In this document: in pieces, positions 46,846 to 56,476 of the stretch | Layout of the letters: every line of letters begins with the position of its first letter | Position numbering within the stretch: position 1 is the stretch's first letter | DNA from: JAWKTM01 sp041399085 | Lineage (GTDB): Bacteria > Planctomycetota > Planctomycetia > Pirellulales > Pirellulaceae | Length of the DNA: 64,000 bases | Reading direction: 5' to 3' | Assembly (NCBI GenBank): GCA_041399085.1 | Contig: JAWKTM010000023.1 | Coordinates: 37,333-101,332 of the forward strand | Notes under the pieces: generated by a model | The model's input: only the letters and a program-made list of their open reading frames with translations | Databases searched by the model: none | Told to the model about the DNA's origin: nothing | Made by a program: the position numbers and the translations under genes

Positions 46846-47075
46846 ATGATCCATTTGGCTACTACAACCGCGATCTTAACGAGGGCACGGGACAATTTCC
46901 GTGTCCCCAGTGCTGTACAGTTGCGGGTTCATGCTAATCAGGCGATACTTTCATCTGTATGGCATTCCCGTCGCCAAGCAAAGACAGCGGCGAACGCATC
47001 TATGCAACAACTGCGGAAGCCAGATTTCCCATTACCGTGCTGGCCACGGTACCCTTACTGCCGTTGGGTCGCAAT
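46846..47075 (+). pseudogene. Frameshifted zinc-ribbon protein (tentative)
   Basis: Two frames give parts of a small zinc-ribbon protein. The first reads DPFGYYNRDLNEGTGQFPCP and then QC (a CPxC knuckle). One base later the other frame reads LIRRYFHLYGIPVAKQRQRR and THLCNNCGSQ (CxxC knuckle). RRYFxLYxIPv between two CxxC pairs is the pattern of short zinc-ribbon proteins with a Phe-Ile-Pro core. The frame break is near 46912. The start is unclear. The second frame stays open into the next gene. Confidence 0.4.
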
Positions 47076-47095
47076 TCAGGGACGCTGGCAGCAGG

Positions 47096-47392
47096 ATGGC
47101 CCATTCACTGTCGGATCATTTCGGTAACGTCGTTGATCTGACGGACGCCGCGATCGACGAAATCCGAAAGCGGCACAAGGCGGGACGATTCGATCCCGAC
47201 GTGGTGGTTCGCGTGACACCCGACATTGCAGCCTATCGCAAAGTGACCATTCAGTTCGACTTCGCTTTGGCCGACGGCCGAGATTGGATCGGCCAGTCGC
47301 AAGGGATTCCCATCGTTGTCGATCGCGAAGTAGCGCCGGAATTGCAGGGGCGCACAATCGACTTTCGGGATGGGGACTTTGTACTCATTTAG
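47096..47392 (+). CDS. HesB/IscA-like protein lacking the cluster cysteines
   Basis: 98 residues from the ATG at 47096. The pattern follows the HesB/IscA fold: VVDLTDAAIDEIRKRH, a strand VVVRVTPDIA, VTIQFDFALADGRD, GIPIVVDREVAPELQGRTID and a final FVLI strand. The Cys after the first strand and the C-terminal CxC of true A-type carriers are absent, so Fe-S binding by the normal ligands is excluded. An earlier start in the same open frame is possible. It may be a structural or regulatory relative. Moderate confidence only. Confidence 0.55.
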   Translation: MAHSLSDHFGNVVDLTDAAIDEIRKRHKAGRFDPDVVVRVTPDIAAYRKVTIQFDFALADGRDWIGQSQGIPIVVDREVAPELQGRTIDFRDGDFVLI

Positions 47393-47515
47393 TTCCGCGA
47401 CACGATAAACTCCCATCGGCCACACACTGCTTGTCATCCACAATAAAACTTAGATAGATCGCTTAAGGTCCACATGCGTCTTCACACCCAACGAGGACCA
47501 AGATAAGCCTTCGCC

Positions 47516-47935
47516 ATGACGCCTCCAGAAATCCATAGTCTGTGCCCGCTGCTCCAAGTGTTCGACATGCCCCTATCGCTGGCTTTCTATCGCGATGTCC
47601 TTGGTTTTGAAGTCGTCCAGCAATCGTCCCCCGGTGACAGTTGCGATGGGTGTAGCTTAAATGTAACGCCGCGCAGTTAATGCTGAACACGATGTTCGAG
47701 TCGGATTCACGCCCGGCGATTCCTAATGAAGTGCGGAACGGACATCACGGCGATACGCGGTTGTTCATTGAAACTCCGCACGTCGATACAATGTACAATT
47801 CCTCATATGCCGCGGCTTTGCCGTTGAGGCCTCCCGTCGTCAGGCCGTATGGTATGAAACAAGCTATACCTGAAAGATCCCGATGGGTACGGCATCTGTT
47901 TTCAATGGCCCGCCACCGGGCAAATCAAAGACTAG
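47516..47935 (+). pseudogene. Decayed VOC-family (glyoxalase-like) gene
   Basis: The ATG at 47516 starts LCPLLQVFDMPLSLAFYRDV LGFEVV (written in two parts), the typical first betaalphabetabeta unit of a glyoxalase/bleomycin-resistance fold. At about 47650 the frame shifts and in the new frame a TAG stands where family members have Trp (WV-stop-LK). Then NAAQLMLNTMFES and TRLFIETPHVDTMY follow, and after another shift near 47815-47870 LKDPDGYGICFQWPA ends the gene at 47935. A nonsense codon plus two shifts argues for real decay more than for the other broken genes here. Confidence 0.6.
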
Positions 47936-48023
47936 TTGAAGCGTTTTCAGAACAAGCTCTTATAATTAACACACTCGTCACGATAAACTAAGTTCACCAA
48001 ATCGATCCGTGGGATTCCAGAAT

Positions 48024-48293
48024 ATGTTTTCAATTGTTCTGCTGGCCGACCGTAATAGCCCGACAAATCAATGGCTGCGCGAAAACCCACTTGTGCTCGG
48101 CCTGATTTTCGGCGTTCTTGGAATCGCGCTTCTGTATTTCGGAATTACTGGTCTGAAAGCAGGCAAGACACGCGGTAAGTATGGTCGAGAGTTGTCCGGT
48201 GGGGCGGCGATGGTTACTTCCATCATCCGATTGGTCGCTGGCGTAGGATTGATTGGCACGGCAATCTACATGTCGATTTTCGGCGCATGGTAG
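48024..48293 (+). CDS. Small two-span membrane protein
   Basis: 89 residues from the ATG at 48024 (a GTG at 48009 would add five). Two hydrophobic helices: PLVLGLIFGVLGIALLYFG and SIIRLVAGVGLIGTAIYMSI, with a basic Gly-rich loop KAGKTRGKYGREL between them. It is a typical small planctomycete membrane protein; no function is known to me. It ends 6 bases before the stop of the SpoU gene on the other strand. Confidence 0.6.
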   Translation: MFSIVLLADRNSPTNQWLRENPLVLGLIFGVLGIALLYFGITGLKAGKTRGKYGRELSGGAAMVTSIIRLVAGVGLIGTAIYMSIFGAW

Positions 48294-48299
48294 GTCGAC

Positions 48300-49127
48300 T
48301 TAGTTGTCTGCAGCCGTCTTATTGTTAGTGACGGCGACGTGGGTGAAGTGATATAAAAACACGCCGGTGGCGACGGAGACGTTGAGGGAATCGGTTTCTA
48401 GTCGCATCGGCAGGGTGACTTGATCGTCGCAAGCCGCGGCGACTTCGGCGGGCAGGCCGTAGCCTTCGCTGCCGAAGACGAGTCCGAAGCGTTCGCCGCG
48501 CGTGGCTTGTTCCAACGGCGTGGCCGAGTCGCTGAGCACGGTCGCCGCGAAACGGACTTGCCACTGCTCTCGCAGGCGTTGCAGATCGGCGACCAGATCC
48601 GACGATTCGATCATGGTTAGCCGCAGGGCGGCCGCCATCGAGACTCGCAGCACTCGGCGGCTGAATGGATCGGCGCAACTGGGGCCGAGCAGCAAGGCAT
48701 CGGCGCCGAATGCCGCCGAGCTGCGAATGATGCTGCCCAAGTTTTCGGGGTCCATCACGCCGCAAGCCACGACGATCGTGGCTCGCGCTGGCCAAGCGGC
48801 GGCGACGGATTCCAGCGGCGCGAACGGCCGCCGTCGACCGCACGCCATCACGCCGCGATGAAAATGGAACCCGACCAGCTCGTCGACCAATTCATGCGGA
48901 ATTTGATACACGGTGGTGCCGGCGGGAATCAGCGGCAATAGATTGGCGGCGCTGCGGTCGTCGACCAGCACCGATTCGACTTCGTAGTCGCTCGTCAGCA
49001 GCCGCTCGGTGACTAGCCGGCCTTCCGTGATGAAGCGGCCCGAGTACCGCGTGAGGTTTGCTTGCCGCACGTCGCGATACACATCCAGCCGCGGATCGCG
49101 GAGGGTTTCAATTCGTTCGACGGGCAT
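48300..49127 (-). CDS. SpoU/TrmH-family RNA 2'-O-methyltransferase
   Basis: 275 residues. The N-terminal substrate-binding part (RYSGRFITEGRLVTERLL) is followed by the knotted SPOUT domain: motif I VVACGVMDPENLGSIIRSSAAFG, motif II GLVFGSEGYGLP, and motif III VTLPMRLETDSLNVSVATGVFLYH. The Asn and Arg of motif I and Glu of motif II that act in 2'-O-methylation are present. It modifies rRNA or tRNA ribose; the exact site cannot be told. It diverges from btpA with about 90 bases between them. Confidence 0.9.
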   Translation of the reverse strand: MPVERIETLRDPRLDVYRDVRQANLTRYSGRFITEGRLVTERLLTSDYEVESVLVDDRSAANLLPLIPAGTTVYQIPHELVDELVGFHFHRGVMACGRRRPFAPLESVAAAWPARATIVVACGVMDPENLGSIIRSSAAFGADALLLGPSCADPFSRRVLRVSMAAALRLTMIESSDLVADLQRLREQWQVRFAATVLSDSATPLEQATRGERFGLVFGSEGYGLPAEVAAACDDQVTLPMRLETDSLNVSVATGVFLYHFTHVAVTNNKTAADN

Positions 49128-49220
49128 GGTTGATGCGATCCTCGTTTCGCGTTGGCGGGCGGCAAGGATGCTATGATGCCGTCTCCCTGCTCACTTTGAC
49201 AATCACCTGGCGGCGAAACC

Positions 49221-50010
49221 ATGTTGTCCGTTTGGAAATCCATCTCGCATCCCGTGATCGGTATGTTGCACCTGCCGGCGTTGCCCGGAGCGCCGCGGGG
49301 CGAACGTTCGCTGGACCAGATTCGCGAAGCGGTGTTGCAAGACGCCGACACTCTGTTGGCCGGCGGCGTGAACGGGCTGATGCTGGAGAACTTCGGCGAC
49401 GTGCCGTTCTTTCCACGCCGCGTGGCGGCTCATACCGTGGCCGCGATGACCGCGATCGGCGTAGCGGTGCGCGAGCGATTTGAAGCGCCGCTGGGAATCA
49501 ACGTGCTTCGCAACGACGGCCTGAGCGCTCTGGCTATTGCCGCTGCGATTGGAGCGGACTTCATTCGCGTGAATGTGTTGTCGGGAGCTCGCGTCACGGA
49601 TCAAGGCATCATCGAAGGGATCGCGCACGACTTGTTGCGCGAGCGGCGAATGTTGAATGCCGGTCATGTGCTGATTCTGGCCGATGTGAATGTGAAGCAT
49701 TCCGCGCTTGGCGGCTCGGCCGATCCGAAGAAGAGGTGTCCGATCTGGTGGGCAATGGCGCGGATGCGTTGATCGTCACCGGCGGCGACAGGAACGCCGG
49801 CCGGTTTGGCCGATGTCACTCGCGTGAGGAAGCGTCGCAGGAATGCCGATCCTGGTTGGAAGCAGCGTCAGCACCGCCAATGTGGAAGCGTTTCTGCCGC
49901 TGGCCAACGGCTTCATCATCGGCAGCGAATTCAAACGGGATCGCCAAGTCCACCAGCCGGTCGACCCGCGCCGCGTTGCCGAACTAATCGGCCGAATCCG
50001 CCAGCACGAT
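49221..50010 (+). pseudogene. btpA: BtpA-family protein, frameshifted in its second half
   Basis: The start MLSVWKSISHPVIGMLHLPALPG and GGVNGLMLENFGDVPF, TAIGVAVRERFEAPLGINVLRND and AAIGADFIRVNVLSGARVTDQG identify the BtpA family (a TIM-barrel-like fold, named for photosystem I biogenesis, but widespread in non-phototrophs). About 49725 the frame shifts to VSDLVGNGADALIVTGGDRN, and at about 49840 again to PILVGSSVSTANVEAFLPLA and FIIGSEFKRD. The C-terminus is open and overlaps the dcd gene on the other strand. Its true end is uncertain. Confidence 0.75.
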
Positions 50011-50586
50011 GGCGGCGAAAATATGCCCGCCGAACGTGAATCGCAACTGTGGATCGTGCGGCTGGGCGTCCGGGTTCAGCTCTTTGAACATCAAACTCGG
50101 TTGAATGTCCTGGTTGTGCTGGTACTTGTCGCTTTGATATTCGCGGATGTCGCCTTCCACCTGGTGATAGATGATCTGGCAAATTTGCACGCCGGGATAA
50201 ATCCGCACCGGTTGAACGGCGAACATTTCCAGGGTCCAGTAGCCGCAGAATCCGACGTCGCCGAACCCGGCCGTGACGTGGACGAACAACCGTTCGCCGA
50301 TCGACGAGCGGCCTTCGATCATTGGCACGAAGCCGTGCGTTTCGGTTCGCTCGACCGTGCGGGCCAGATAAAGCTGATTCGGGCTGAGCACCAAGCCGCT
50401 ATCGGGAATGGTCAACCGCCGCACCCGGTTTGGCTGACGCATGTCGAGCACCACTTCTTCGTAGGTGAGCAGCTCGTTGTGCAGCGACAGGTTGTAGCTG
50501 TTCGGATTCAGCCGCTCGGGATCGAACGGATCGATCTTGATGTTGGTGCCGAGATTCTTGCGAATTTCCTCGCCGGACAGAATCAT
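49984..50586 (-). CDS. dcd: dCTP deaminase
   Basis: 200 residues from the ATG at 50586, with GAGGAACG as ribosome site. The dCTP deaminase/dUTPase fold is clear: MILSGEEIRKNLGTNIKIDP at the start, NPNSYNLSLHNELLTYEE, FVPMIEGRSSIGERLFVHVT (catalytic Ser-Arg and Glu region), AGFGDVGFCGYWTLEM and VQICQIIYHQVEG. It converts dCTP to dUTP, or directly to dUMP. The last ~25 residues (PDAQPHDPQLRFTFGG onwards) look like an extension past the usual KYQHNQDIQPS end, where a small frameshift is possible. Tail-to-tail with btpA. Confidence 0.92.
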   Translation of the reverse strand: MILSGEEIRKNLGTNIKIDPFDPERLNPNSYNLSLHNELLTYEEVVLDMRQPNRVRRLTIPDSGLVLSPNQLYLARTVERTETHGFVPMIEGRSSIGERLFVHVTAGFGDVGFCGYWTLEMFAVQPVRIYPGVQICQIIYHQVEGDIREYQSDKYQHNQDIQPSLMFKELNPDAQPHDPQLRFTFGGHIFAAIVLADSAD

Positions 50587-50618
50587 GAGCGTCGTTCCTC
50601 GTGGGGTGAGCGGCGCGG

Positions 50619-51281
50619 CTAGTTTTCCACGCCGATGCGCGGGCAGAGATGATTCAGCGAACATTGCTCGCACAACGGCTTACGGGCCTTGCACACGCGT
50701 CGTCCGTGATGGATCAAACGGTGCGAAAAGTTGATCCATTCCTTGGCCGGCAATTGCCACCTTAGATCGCGTTCGACTTTAACCGGGATCGGTCTGTTCA
50801 GTCCCAGTCCCAATCGCCGCGTGATTCGGCCAACATGGGTGTCGACCACCTAACGCCGGTCGGTTCGCCAAACGCCGTTCCCATCACGACGTTGGCCGTC
50901 TTGCGACCGACGCCGGCCAGCTCGACCAGGGCGTCCAGATCGGGTGGCACTTGGCCGTCGTATTGATCCACCAGCGCTTGGCAGCAGGCTTTGATGTTCT
51001 TGGCTTTGTTGCGAAAGAAGCCCGTGCTCTTGGATTTCCTTCTCCAGCTTCGGTTGCGGCAAGCACTCGACGCCAGATCGGAGGCCGTCGGGTATTTGGC
51101 GAACAATGTGCCGCGTGACGATATTCACGCGTTCGTCGGTGCATTGAGCCGACAGGATCGTGGCGATCAGCAATTGAAAGGGGCTGTCGTGAATCAGCGC
51201 GCACTCGGCGTCGCCATAGTCGCGAGCCAGAATCTTCGTAATCTTCGCCGCGTGGCGCTTTTCGTCGGCCGTTGCAACCAT
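50619..51281 (-). pseudogene. nth: Endonuclease III (Nth), frameshifted
   Basis: The ATG at 51281 starts DEKRHAAKITKILARDYGDA and continues DSPFQLLIATILSAQCTDER. A second frame contributes GFFRNKAKNIKACCQALVDQ and VELAGVGRKTANVVMGTAFG (helix-hairpin-helix with catalytic Lys). A third, 50619-50849, has VDTHVGRITRRLGL (catalytic Asp) and the 4Fe-4S motif CKARKPLCEQCSLNHLC, with spacing C-x6-C-x2-C-x5-C. It is the base-excision glycosylase/AP lyase for oxidised pyrimidines. Two or more indels break it (near 51020 and 50840); all catalytic parts survive. Confidence 0.82.
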
Positions 51282-51622
51282 GCCGGAGAGCTCGCTGGAA
51301 AGGCATCTGCGTGCTGGAGTTCGTCGAGCGTTCGATTGTGGCGGACCGGCGCGCCAGTGTCAAGCGGCTACGTTTCGCTTGGAATGGCACGTCGCGCACA
51401 GTTGCACTGCGGCGATCGCTACGACTAAGCTCGTGGTTGATTCGAGCGTTTTCTTTCCTTAGGACTCGTCCGTAAGTAATTTGCCGAATCGTTTGTAGCG
51501 GTTGGGCGCACGGCCGCCAGTTTCGCGACACCAGACGGCTCGCGCCGTTCCGCTTCAACGGTAAGTCAATTGCGGACCGTTCCTTAACCGCTGTGCCGCC
51601 AGCGTGTTTGCGGCGTGTTGGA
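51282..51622. other. Divergent intergenic region nth / PSCyt protein
   Basis: 341 bases containing no clear gene or repeat. It must hold promoters for nth and the PSCyt/PSD1 gene. Confidence 0.35.
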
Positions 51623-54600
51623 ATGATGTGGAAACCAGTACTGCTTGGCAGCTTCGTTACGTTGTGTTTCGCCAGTGTCTCGGCCGCTGAAGACACCGTG
51701 GATTTTGTACGCGACGTGCGGCCGATTTTCGAGCGGCATTGTTACGAGTGCCATGGACCGGAGAAGCAGAAGAGCGGATTGCGGCTGGACGTGAAGGCGG
51801 CCGCGTTGGAAGGCGGCGATGGCTGGGCGCCGAACATCATTCCTGGCGATCCGCGAAAAAGCCCGCTGATGCAGTTTGTTCGCGACGATGACGCCGATAC
51901 GCGAATGCCGCCCGAGGGCGAGCGACTGTCGGAACAGGAGATCGCGACGCTGACGGCTTGGATCGCGGCCGGCGCGAAGTGGCCGGACGGTGTGGATGCC
52001 GTGGTGCTGCCCGATAAGCGACTGCATTGGGCGTTTCAACCGATTCGGCGACCGGCATTGCCCGAGTTGGCCAACGGTGACCGGGCCGGCGGTGACCGCG
52101 TCAGAGCCGAGTGGGCTCGCAACGAGGTCGATCGGTTCATCTTGGCGCGACTTGCCGAGCACGGACTCGCGCCTTCGCCCGAAGCCGATCGCACGAGTTG
52201 GCTGCGACGCGTGTACTTCAACCTGATCGGTTTGCCGCCAACGCCCGAGCAGGTCTCGGCTTTCCAGGCTGACGAACGGCCGGACGCTTACGCGCGGGTT
52301 GTCGAGCAATTGCTGGATAGTCCACGCTACGGCGAGCGATGGGCGCAACACTGGCTGGACGTGATTCGATATGCGGATACGCACGGTTTCGAGGTGAATA
52401 CGCCGCGCGACAACGCTTGGCCGTACCGCGACTACGTGATTCGCTCGTTCAACGAAGATACGCCCTACGACCAATTCATCCGCGAGCAATTGGCGGGCGA
52501 CGCGATGCAGGCCGATGCGGCCACCGGTTTTCTGGTGGCCGGAGCGGTGCTGTTGCCGGGTCAGATCGGCAAGGACGACGAGTCGAAACGGTTGGCTCGC
52601 CAAGACGCTTTGGACGAGATCATCGTCGGCGCGGGCGGAGCTCTGCTGGGCCTCACGATCGGCTGTGCTCGATGCCACGATCACAAGTTCGATCCGATTT
52701 CGCAGCAAGACTATTACGCGATGCAGGCGTTCTTCGCCGGCGTCGAGTACGGCGATCGGCCGATCGACGACGCGGCTCGAAAAGCGAACTTGGCACGGGC
52801 CGCCGAACTGGCGCCGCGGATCGCGGAACTACAGCACCGGTTAAGCCAACTCGAGCCACCGGCGTTCGCGGGCCAGACGTTGTTGATCGACGAAGCCGAC
52901 GAGAGTCACGTCACGAAGCTGGTCACGCCGAACGGCCCGGGACAGAATCCGGCGGGTACGAAGCGCATGCGAAGATATCGCGACGACGTGGGTGATCGAA
53001 TCGCATCGGCAATCTCAGCGGCGGGGCTTACACCTGGTGGAACAACGTCGCGGGACAAGAATGTGATGACTTACAACCTGGAGTCGCCGGCGAATATCGG
53101 CTGTGGATTTCGTGGGGCGTGCATGGCAACGGCGTGCATACGCCGTGCTCGCTATGTGCTGGACGCGAGATGGCGATCACTGACGACGCGGAACGATCAG
53201 CGCCGAATTGGCCCGCGTCGATCAGTATTGCCAGCCGGTGTGAGCGACGGCGAAACCGAAGACGCCGCAGTGGAGCGGGCTGTTGGATGTGGGCGTCGTT
53301 TCGTTCTCGCCCGATTCCAAGGTAGTGTTGCGGCGGCGAAACAGGCACGGGTATCACGGCCGATGCGGTGTGTTGCAGCGAAGTGCCGCGGGCAGGAATT
53401 GTCGAATGCTGGGGCATCGAACGGCGAGCGGCCGAGTCCGGGCAAGTCGCTGCCGCACTTTCGCCCGGCCGGTTGGCCCGCTGCAAAATGTCGAACGATT
53501 CGCGGCCGGCGGCCAAGTTCGTAGGTTCACGACGCACAGGCGACGATCGACGACGAAAGCCGACACCAACCGTGTCTCGATGAGTTGGAAATTTACTCGG
53601 CGGCCGACCCACGAAGAACGTGGCTTTGGCGTCGCAAGGGTCCGTCGCCACCTCGTCCGGCAACGTGTCGGAAACCGGCATCCATCAACTCCGTCACATT
53701 AACGACGGCCTCTATGGCAATGACCATAGCTGGATTTCCGATCAATACTGACGGCGGTTGGGTGCAGATCGAGCTGCCGACGGTCACCGAAGTCGATCGC
53801 GTCGTTTGGGGGCGCGTCCTGTGGCAAATTTCCGGATCGATTGCCGGTGCGGTATCGCATCGACGTGTCGCTGGACGGCCAGCAGTGGCGGCCCGTCGCC
53901 TCGCACGAAGATCGCTTGCCAATCGGCACGCCGCACGATCCGAATCACTTGCTCATGACATGGCCAGCAGCAAGATGTCGATGTGCCAACGATCGTGGCC
54001 GAGATCGCAGTTGGAGCGACGGAAGGCCGAGCTAGAACAGCCGCGTCTAACGTTCAGCGGCAAGTTTCGCAAACCGGACGAGACGTATGTGTTGCGACGC
54101 GGCGATCCCGAGCAGCGTTTGGACCGGATCGGACCGCGCGTGCCAGAGTTGTTTGCGAACGTTTCGCTGGAGTCATCCGAATCGAACACGGCCGCGTTGG
54201 ACACGCCCGAACAGGATCGACGGCTGGCATTGGCCGACTGGGTCGCCTCGCCCGACAATCCACTCACCGCTCGCGTGATGGTCAATCGCATTTGGCAATA
54301 TCACTTCGGCCGCGGATTGGTCGACACGCCGAACGACTTCGGAGTGAACGGAGCGCGACCGAGTCATCCCGAATTACTGGACTGGCTGGCCAGCGAGTTC
54401 ATCGACAGCGGTTGGTCGATCAAACATTTGCAGCGGTTGATCGTGTTGTCGGCCACCTATCGGCAATCCGGTCAGATCGAACCAACGGCCGCCGAAGTGG
54501 ACGGCGACGTGCGTCTGCTGTGGCGCTATCCGACTCGGCGCTTGGAGGCCGAGGCGATTCGCGACTCGATGCTGGCGATCAGCGGCGAGTTGAATCTGGA

Positions 54601-55045
54601 AATGGGTGGCCCCGGCTTCAATTTCTTTCAGACGCGAGGCGGTCTGAACGGCTTTCCGCCGGTCGAGAACTTTGGCCCGAACGAACTGCGTCGGATGATT
54701 TACCAGCACAAAATTCGGATGGAAAAGGTGCCGGTGTTCGGCGCGTTCGACTGTCCCGACGCGGGACAAGCGATGCCGGTCCGTAGCCAGTCGACGACGG
54801 CCATTCAGGCTTTGAATCTGTTCAACAGCCAATTCGTGATGGATCGCGCGGCCGCGTTTGCCGAACGGATTCGGAGCGAGGCGTCGGACGTTGACGGCCA
54901 AGTGGCGAGGGCCTTCGCATTGACGTGCGGTCGCGAGCCGAGCGATGCGGAGCAGGCTGCTTGCCGAAGAACAGTGGACCAACATGGTCTCGAGCCGCTT
55001 TGCCGCGTGCTGTTCAACAGCAACGAGTTTTTGTTCGTGCCGTAG
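51623..55045 (+). pseudogene. PSCyt1/PSCyt2/PSD1 secreted protein, frameshifted
   Basis: Start MMWKPVLLGSFVTLCFASVS is a signal peptide. It is followed by a single haem c site CYECH (in FERHCYECHGPEKQKSGLRL, PSCyt1), then PSCyt2/DUF1549 (VDRFILARLAEHGL, RRVYFNLIGLPPTPEQ, ERWAQHWLDVIRYADTHG, GLTIGCARCHDHKFDPI with a second CxxCH-type motif). Then comes a broken lectin-like middle (about 52990-53950) and PSD1/DUF1553 at the end (NPLTARVMVNRIWQYHFGRG and RRLEAEAIRDSMLAISGELN). This family is nearly confined to planctomycetes and relatives and is linked to polysaccharide breakdown. Repeated indels cluster in the middle. Restored length is about 1,130 residues. Confidence 0.85.
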
Positions 55046-55203
55046 ATGCGACCGAGCCCTGTCGACCGCGAAGGCCGTTGACTTCGGCCGTTGACTTCGA
55101 TCAACACGACACGAGCGGCGAACCCTTGAAATCGACTCATCACGCGACCATGATAGGCCCGCCTGCCTGTTCGTTGTCCCGCCTCGCCAAGGAAACCATT
55201 GCG

Positions 55204-56349
55204 ATGAAGACCCACCTGTTGCAAACGTTCGGATCGATCTGTTTCCTTGCCGCGTTGGCCGCGGTCGCCGGCGCCGAGGATCAGGGCTTTCGCCAAACGC
55301 TGTTCAACGGCGAGAACTTGAACGGCTGGATCGTGACAGGCTGCCAAGCGGGCGTGGAAGACGGGCTGCTGGTGATTCAGGACGGCGATGGTTTGGTGCG
55401 CGGCGAGCATCGATATCGCGACTTCGTCCTGGAGCTGAGCTATCGTCCGCGACGCGAATCCGAATACGACTCGGGCATCTACTTCCGCTGCGATCTGCCG
55501 ACCGATGGCAAGCCGTGGCCGAAGCGTTACCAGGTGAATCTGAAGCAAGGCGACGATTGCAACTTGATCGGCTTTCCCAAAGGTCGCAGCACCGGTTTGA
55601 TCAAGCCGGGCGAGTGGAATCAGATTCAGTTGACCGTGGTGGGCGATCGAGCCTCGATGAAGATCAACGGCCAACCGGCTTGGGAGACCGATGGCATCGA
55701 AGCGACCGAGGGTTTCATTGCGATTCAGGTCGAGGTGCCCGGCGGCGGTCAGTATGAATTCAAAGACATCGCGATCACCGAGCTAACGCATCGTTCGCTG
55801 TTTAACGGCCAGGACCTGACCGGTTGGGAAGGCGCCGGCGGCGATGCGGCGCAGTGCTGGGGCGTCGAACAGGGTTTGTTGATGTGCAATGGCCAGAAGG
55901 GACCGTGGCTGCGCAGCCAGGAGCAGTTCGGCGACTTCAATCTGCGGTTGCGATACAAGCTGCAATCGGGCGGCAATTCGGGCGTCTACATCCGCGTGCC
56001 GGAAAGCGGATCGCACCACGGCAAGGACGCGGGCATCGAGATTCAAGTGTTGGACGACGCGGCCGAAAAGTACAGCAAGCTGAAGCCGTACCAGTACACC
56101 GGCAGCCTGTATGCGATCGCGCCGTCGACCGAGCACGTTGGCCATCCGCCCGGCGAATGGAATTCGCTAGAGATTGACTGCCAAGCGGACAAGTATCGCG
56201 TGCTGCACAACGGCGTGGTGATTGTCGAAGCCAGCGAGGAGACGTTCCCGCAAATCGCCGAACGCCTGCGAAGCGGTTTCCTCGGTTTGCAGAACCACAG
56301 CACGCATGTCTGGTATCGCGACGTGCGAATCGGTCCGTCGTTTCAGTAA
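55204..56349 (+). CDS. Secreted protein with two DUF1080 domains
   Basis: 381 residues from the ATG at 55204. Signal peptide FGSICFLAALAAVAGAE. Two DUF1080 (3-keto-disaccharide hydrolase-like, concanavalin fold) domains in tandem: the first begins RQTLFNGENLNGWIVTGCQ with YDSGIYFRCDLPTDGKPW; the second begins HRSLFNGQDLTGWEG with GNSGVYIRVPESGSHHG. Both keep the LFNGxxLxGW opening and the end pattern (KDIAITEL and RDVRIG). DUF1080 proteins occur beside PSCyt genes throughout planctomycetes and likely act on glycosides. It lies 158 bases after the PSD1 gene, so they are probably co-expressed. Confidence 0.9.
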   Translation: MKTHLLQTFGSICFLAALAAVAGAEDQGFRQTLFNGENLNGWIVTGCQAGVEDGLLVIQDGDGLVRGEHRYRDFVLELSYRPRRESEYDSGIYFRCDLPTDGKPWPKRYQVNLKQGDDCNLIGFPKGRSTGLIKPGEWNQIQLTVVGDRASMKINGQPAWETDGIEATEGFIAIQVEVPGGGQYEFKDIAITELTHRSLFNGQDLTGWEGAGGDAAQCWGVEQGLLMCNGQKGPWLRSQEQFGDFNLRLRYKLQSGGNSGVYIRVPESGSHHGKDAGIEIQVLDDAAEKYSKLKPYQYTGSLYAIAPSTEHVGHPPGEWNSLEIDCQADKYRVLHNGVVIVEASEETFPQIAERLRSGFLGLQNHSTHVWYRDVRIGPSFQ

Positions 56350-56352
56350 ACT

Positions 56353-56461
56353 CTTTGGAGTGCGGCGATTCATCGCCGCTTTCTTTTGGTCGAACATTCG
56401 ACGACCCAACCCGAACTCGCGTCGCGAAGAGAAAGCTCCGACAAGGCGGAGCACTCCAAAG
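56353..56461. terminator. Palindromic element between convergent genes
   Basis: Ends are exact inverted copies: CTTTGGAGTGC (56353-56363) and GCACTCCAAAG (56451-56461). Inside are two stems: GCGGCGAT-TC-ATCGCCGC (56362-56379) and GCTCCG-CGGAGC (about 56435-56452). It fills the gap between the DUF1080 stop (56349) and the ceramidase-like stop (56477), so it probably ends transcription in both directions. It also looks like a small non-autonomous element. Confidence 0.6.
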
Positions 56462-56476
56462 GCCGTCTCGCTCGAA

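Noticed and set aside
49843..50622. 259-codon plus frame after btpA
   Set aside because: Only the first ~60 codons are the end of BtpA; the rest is antisense to dcd.
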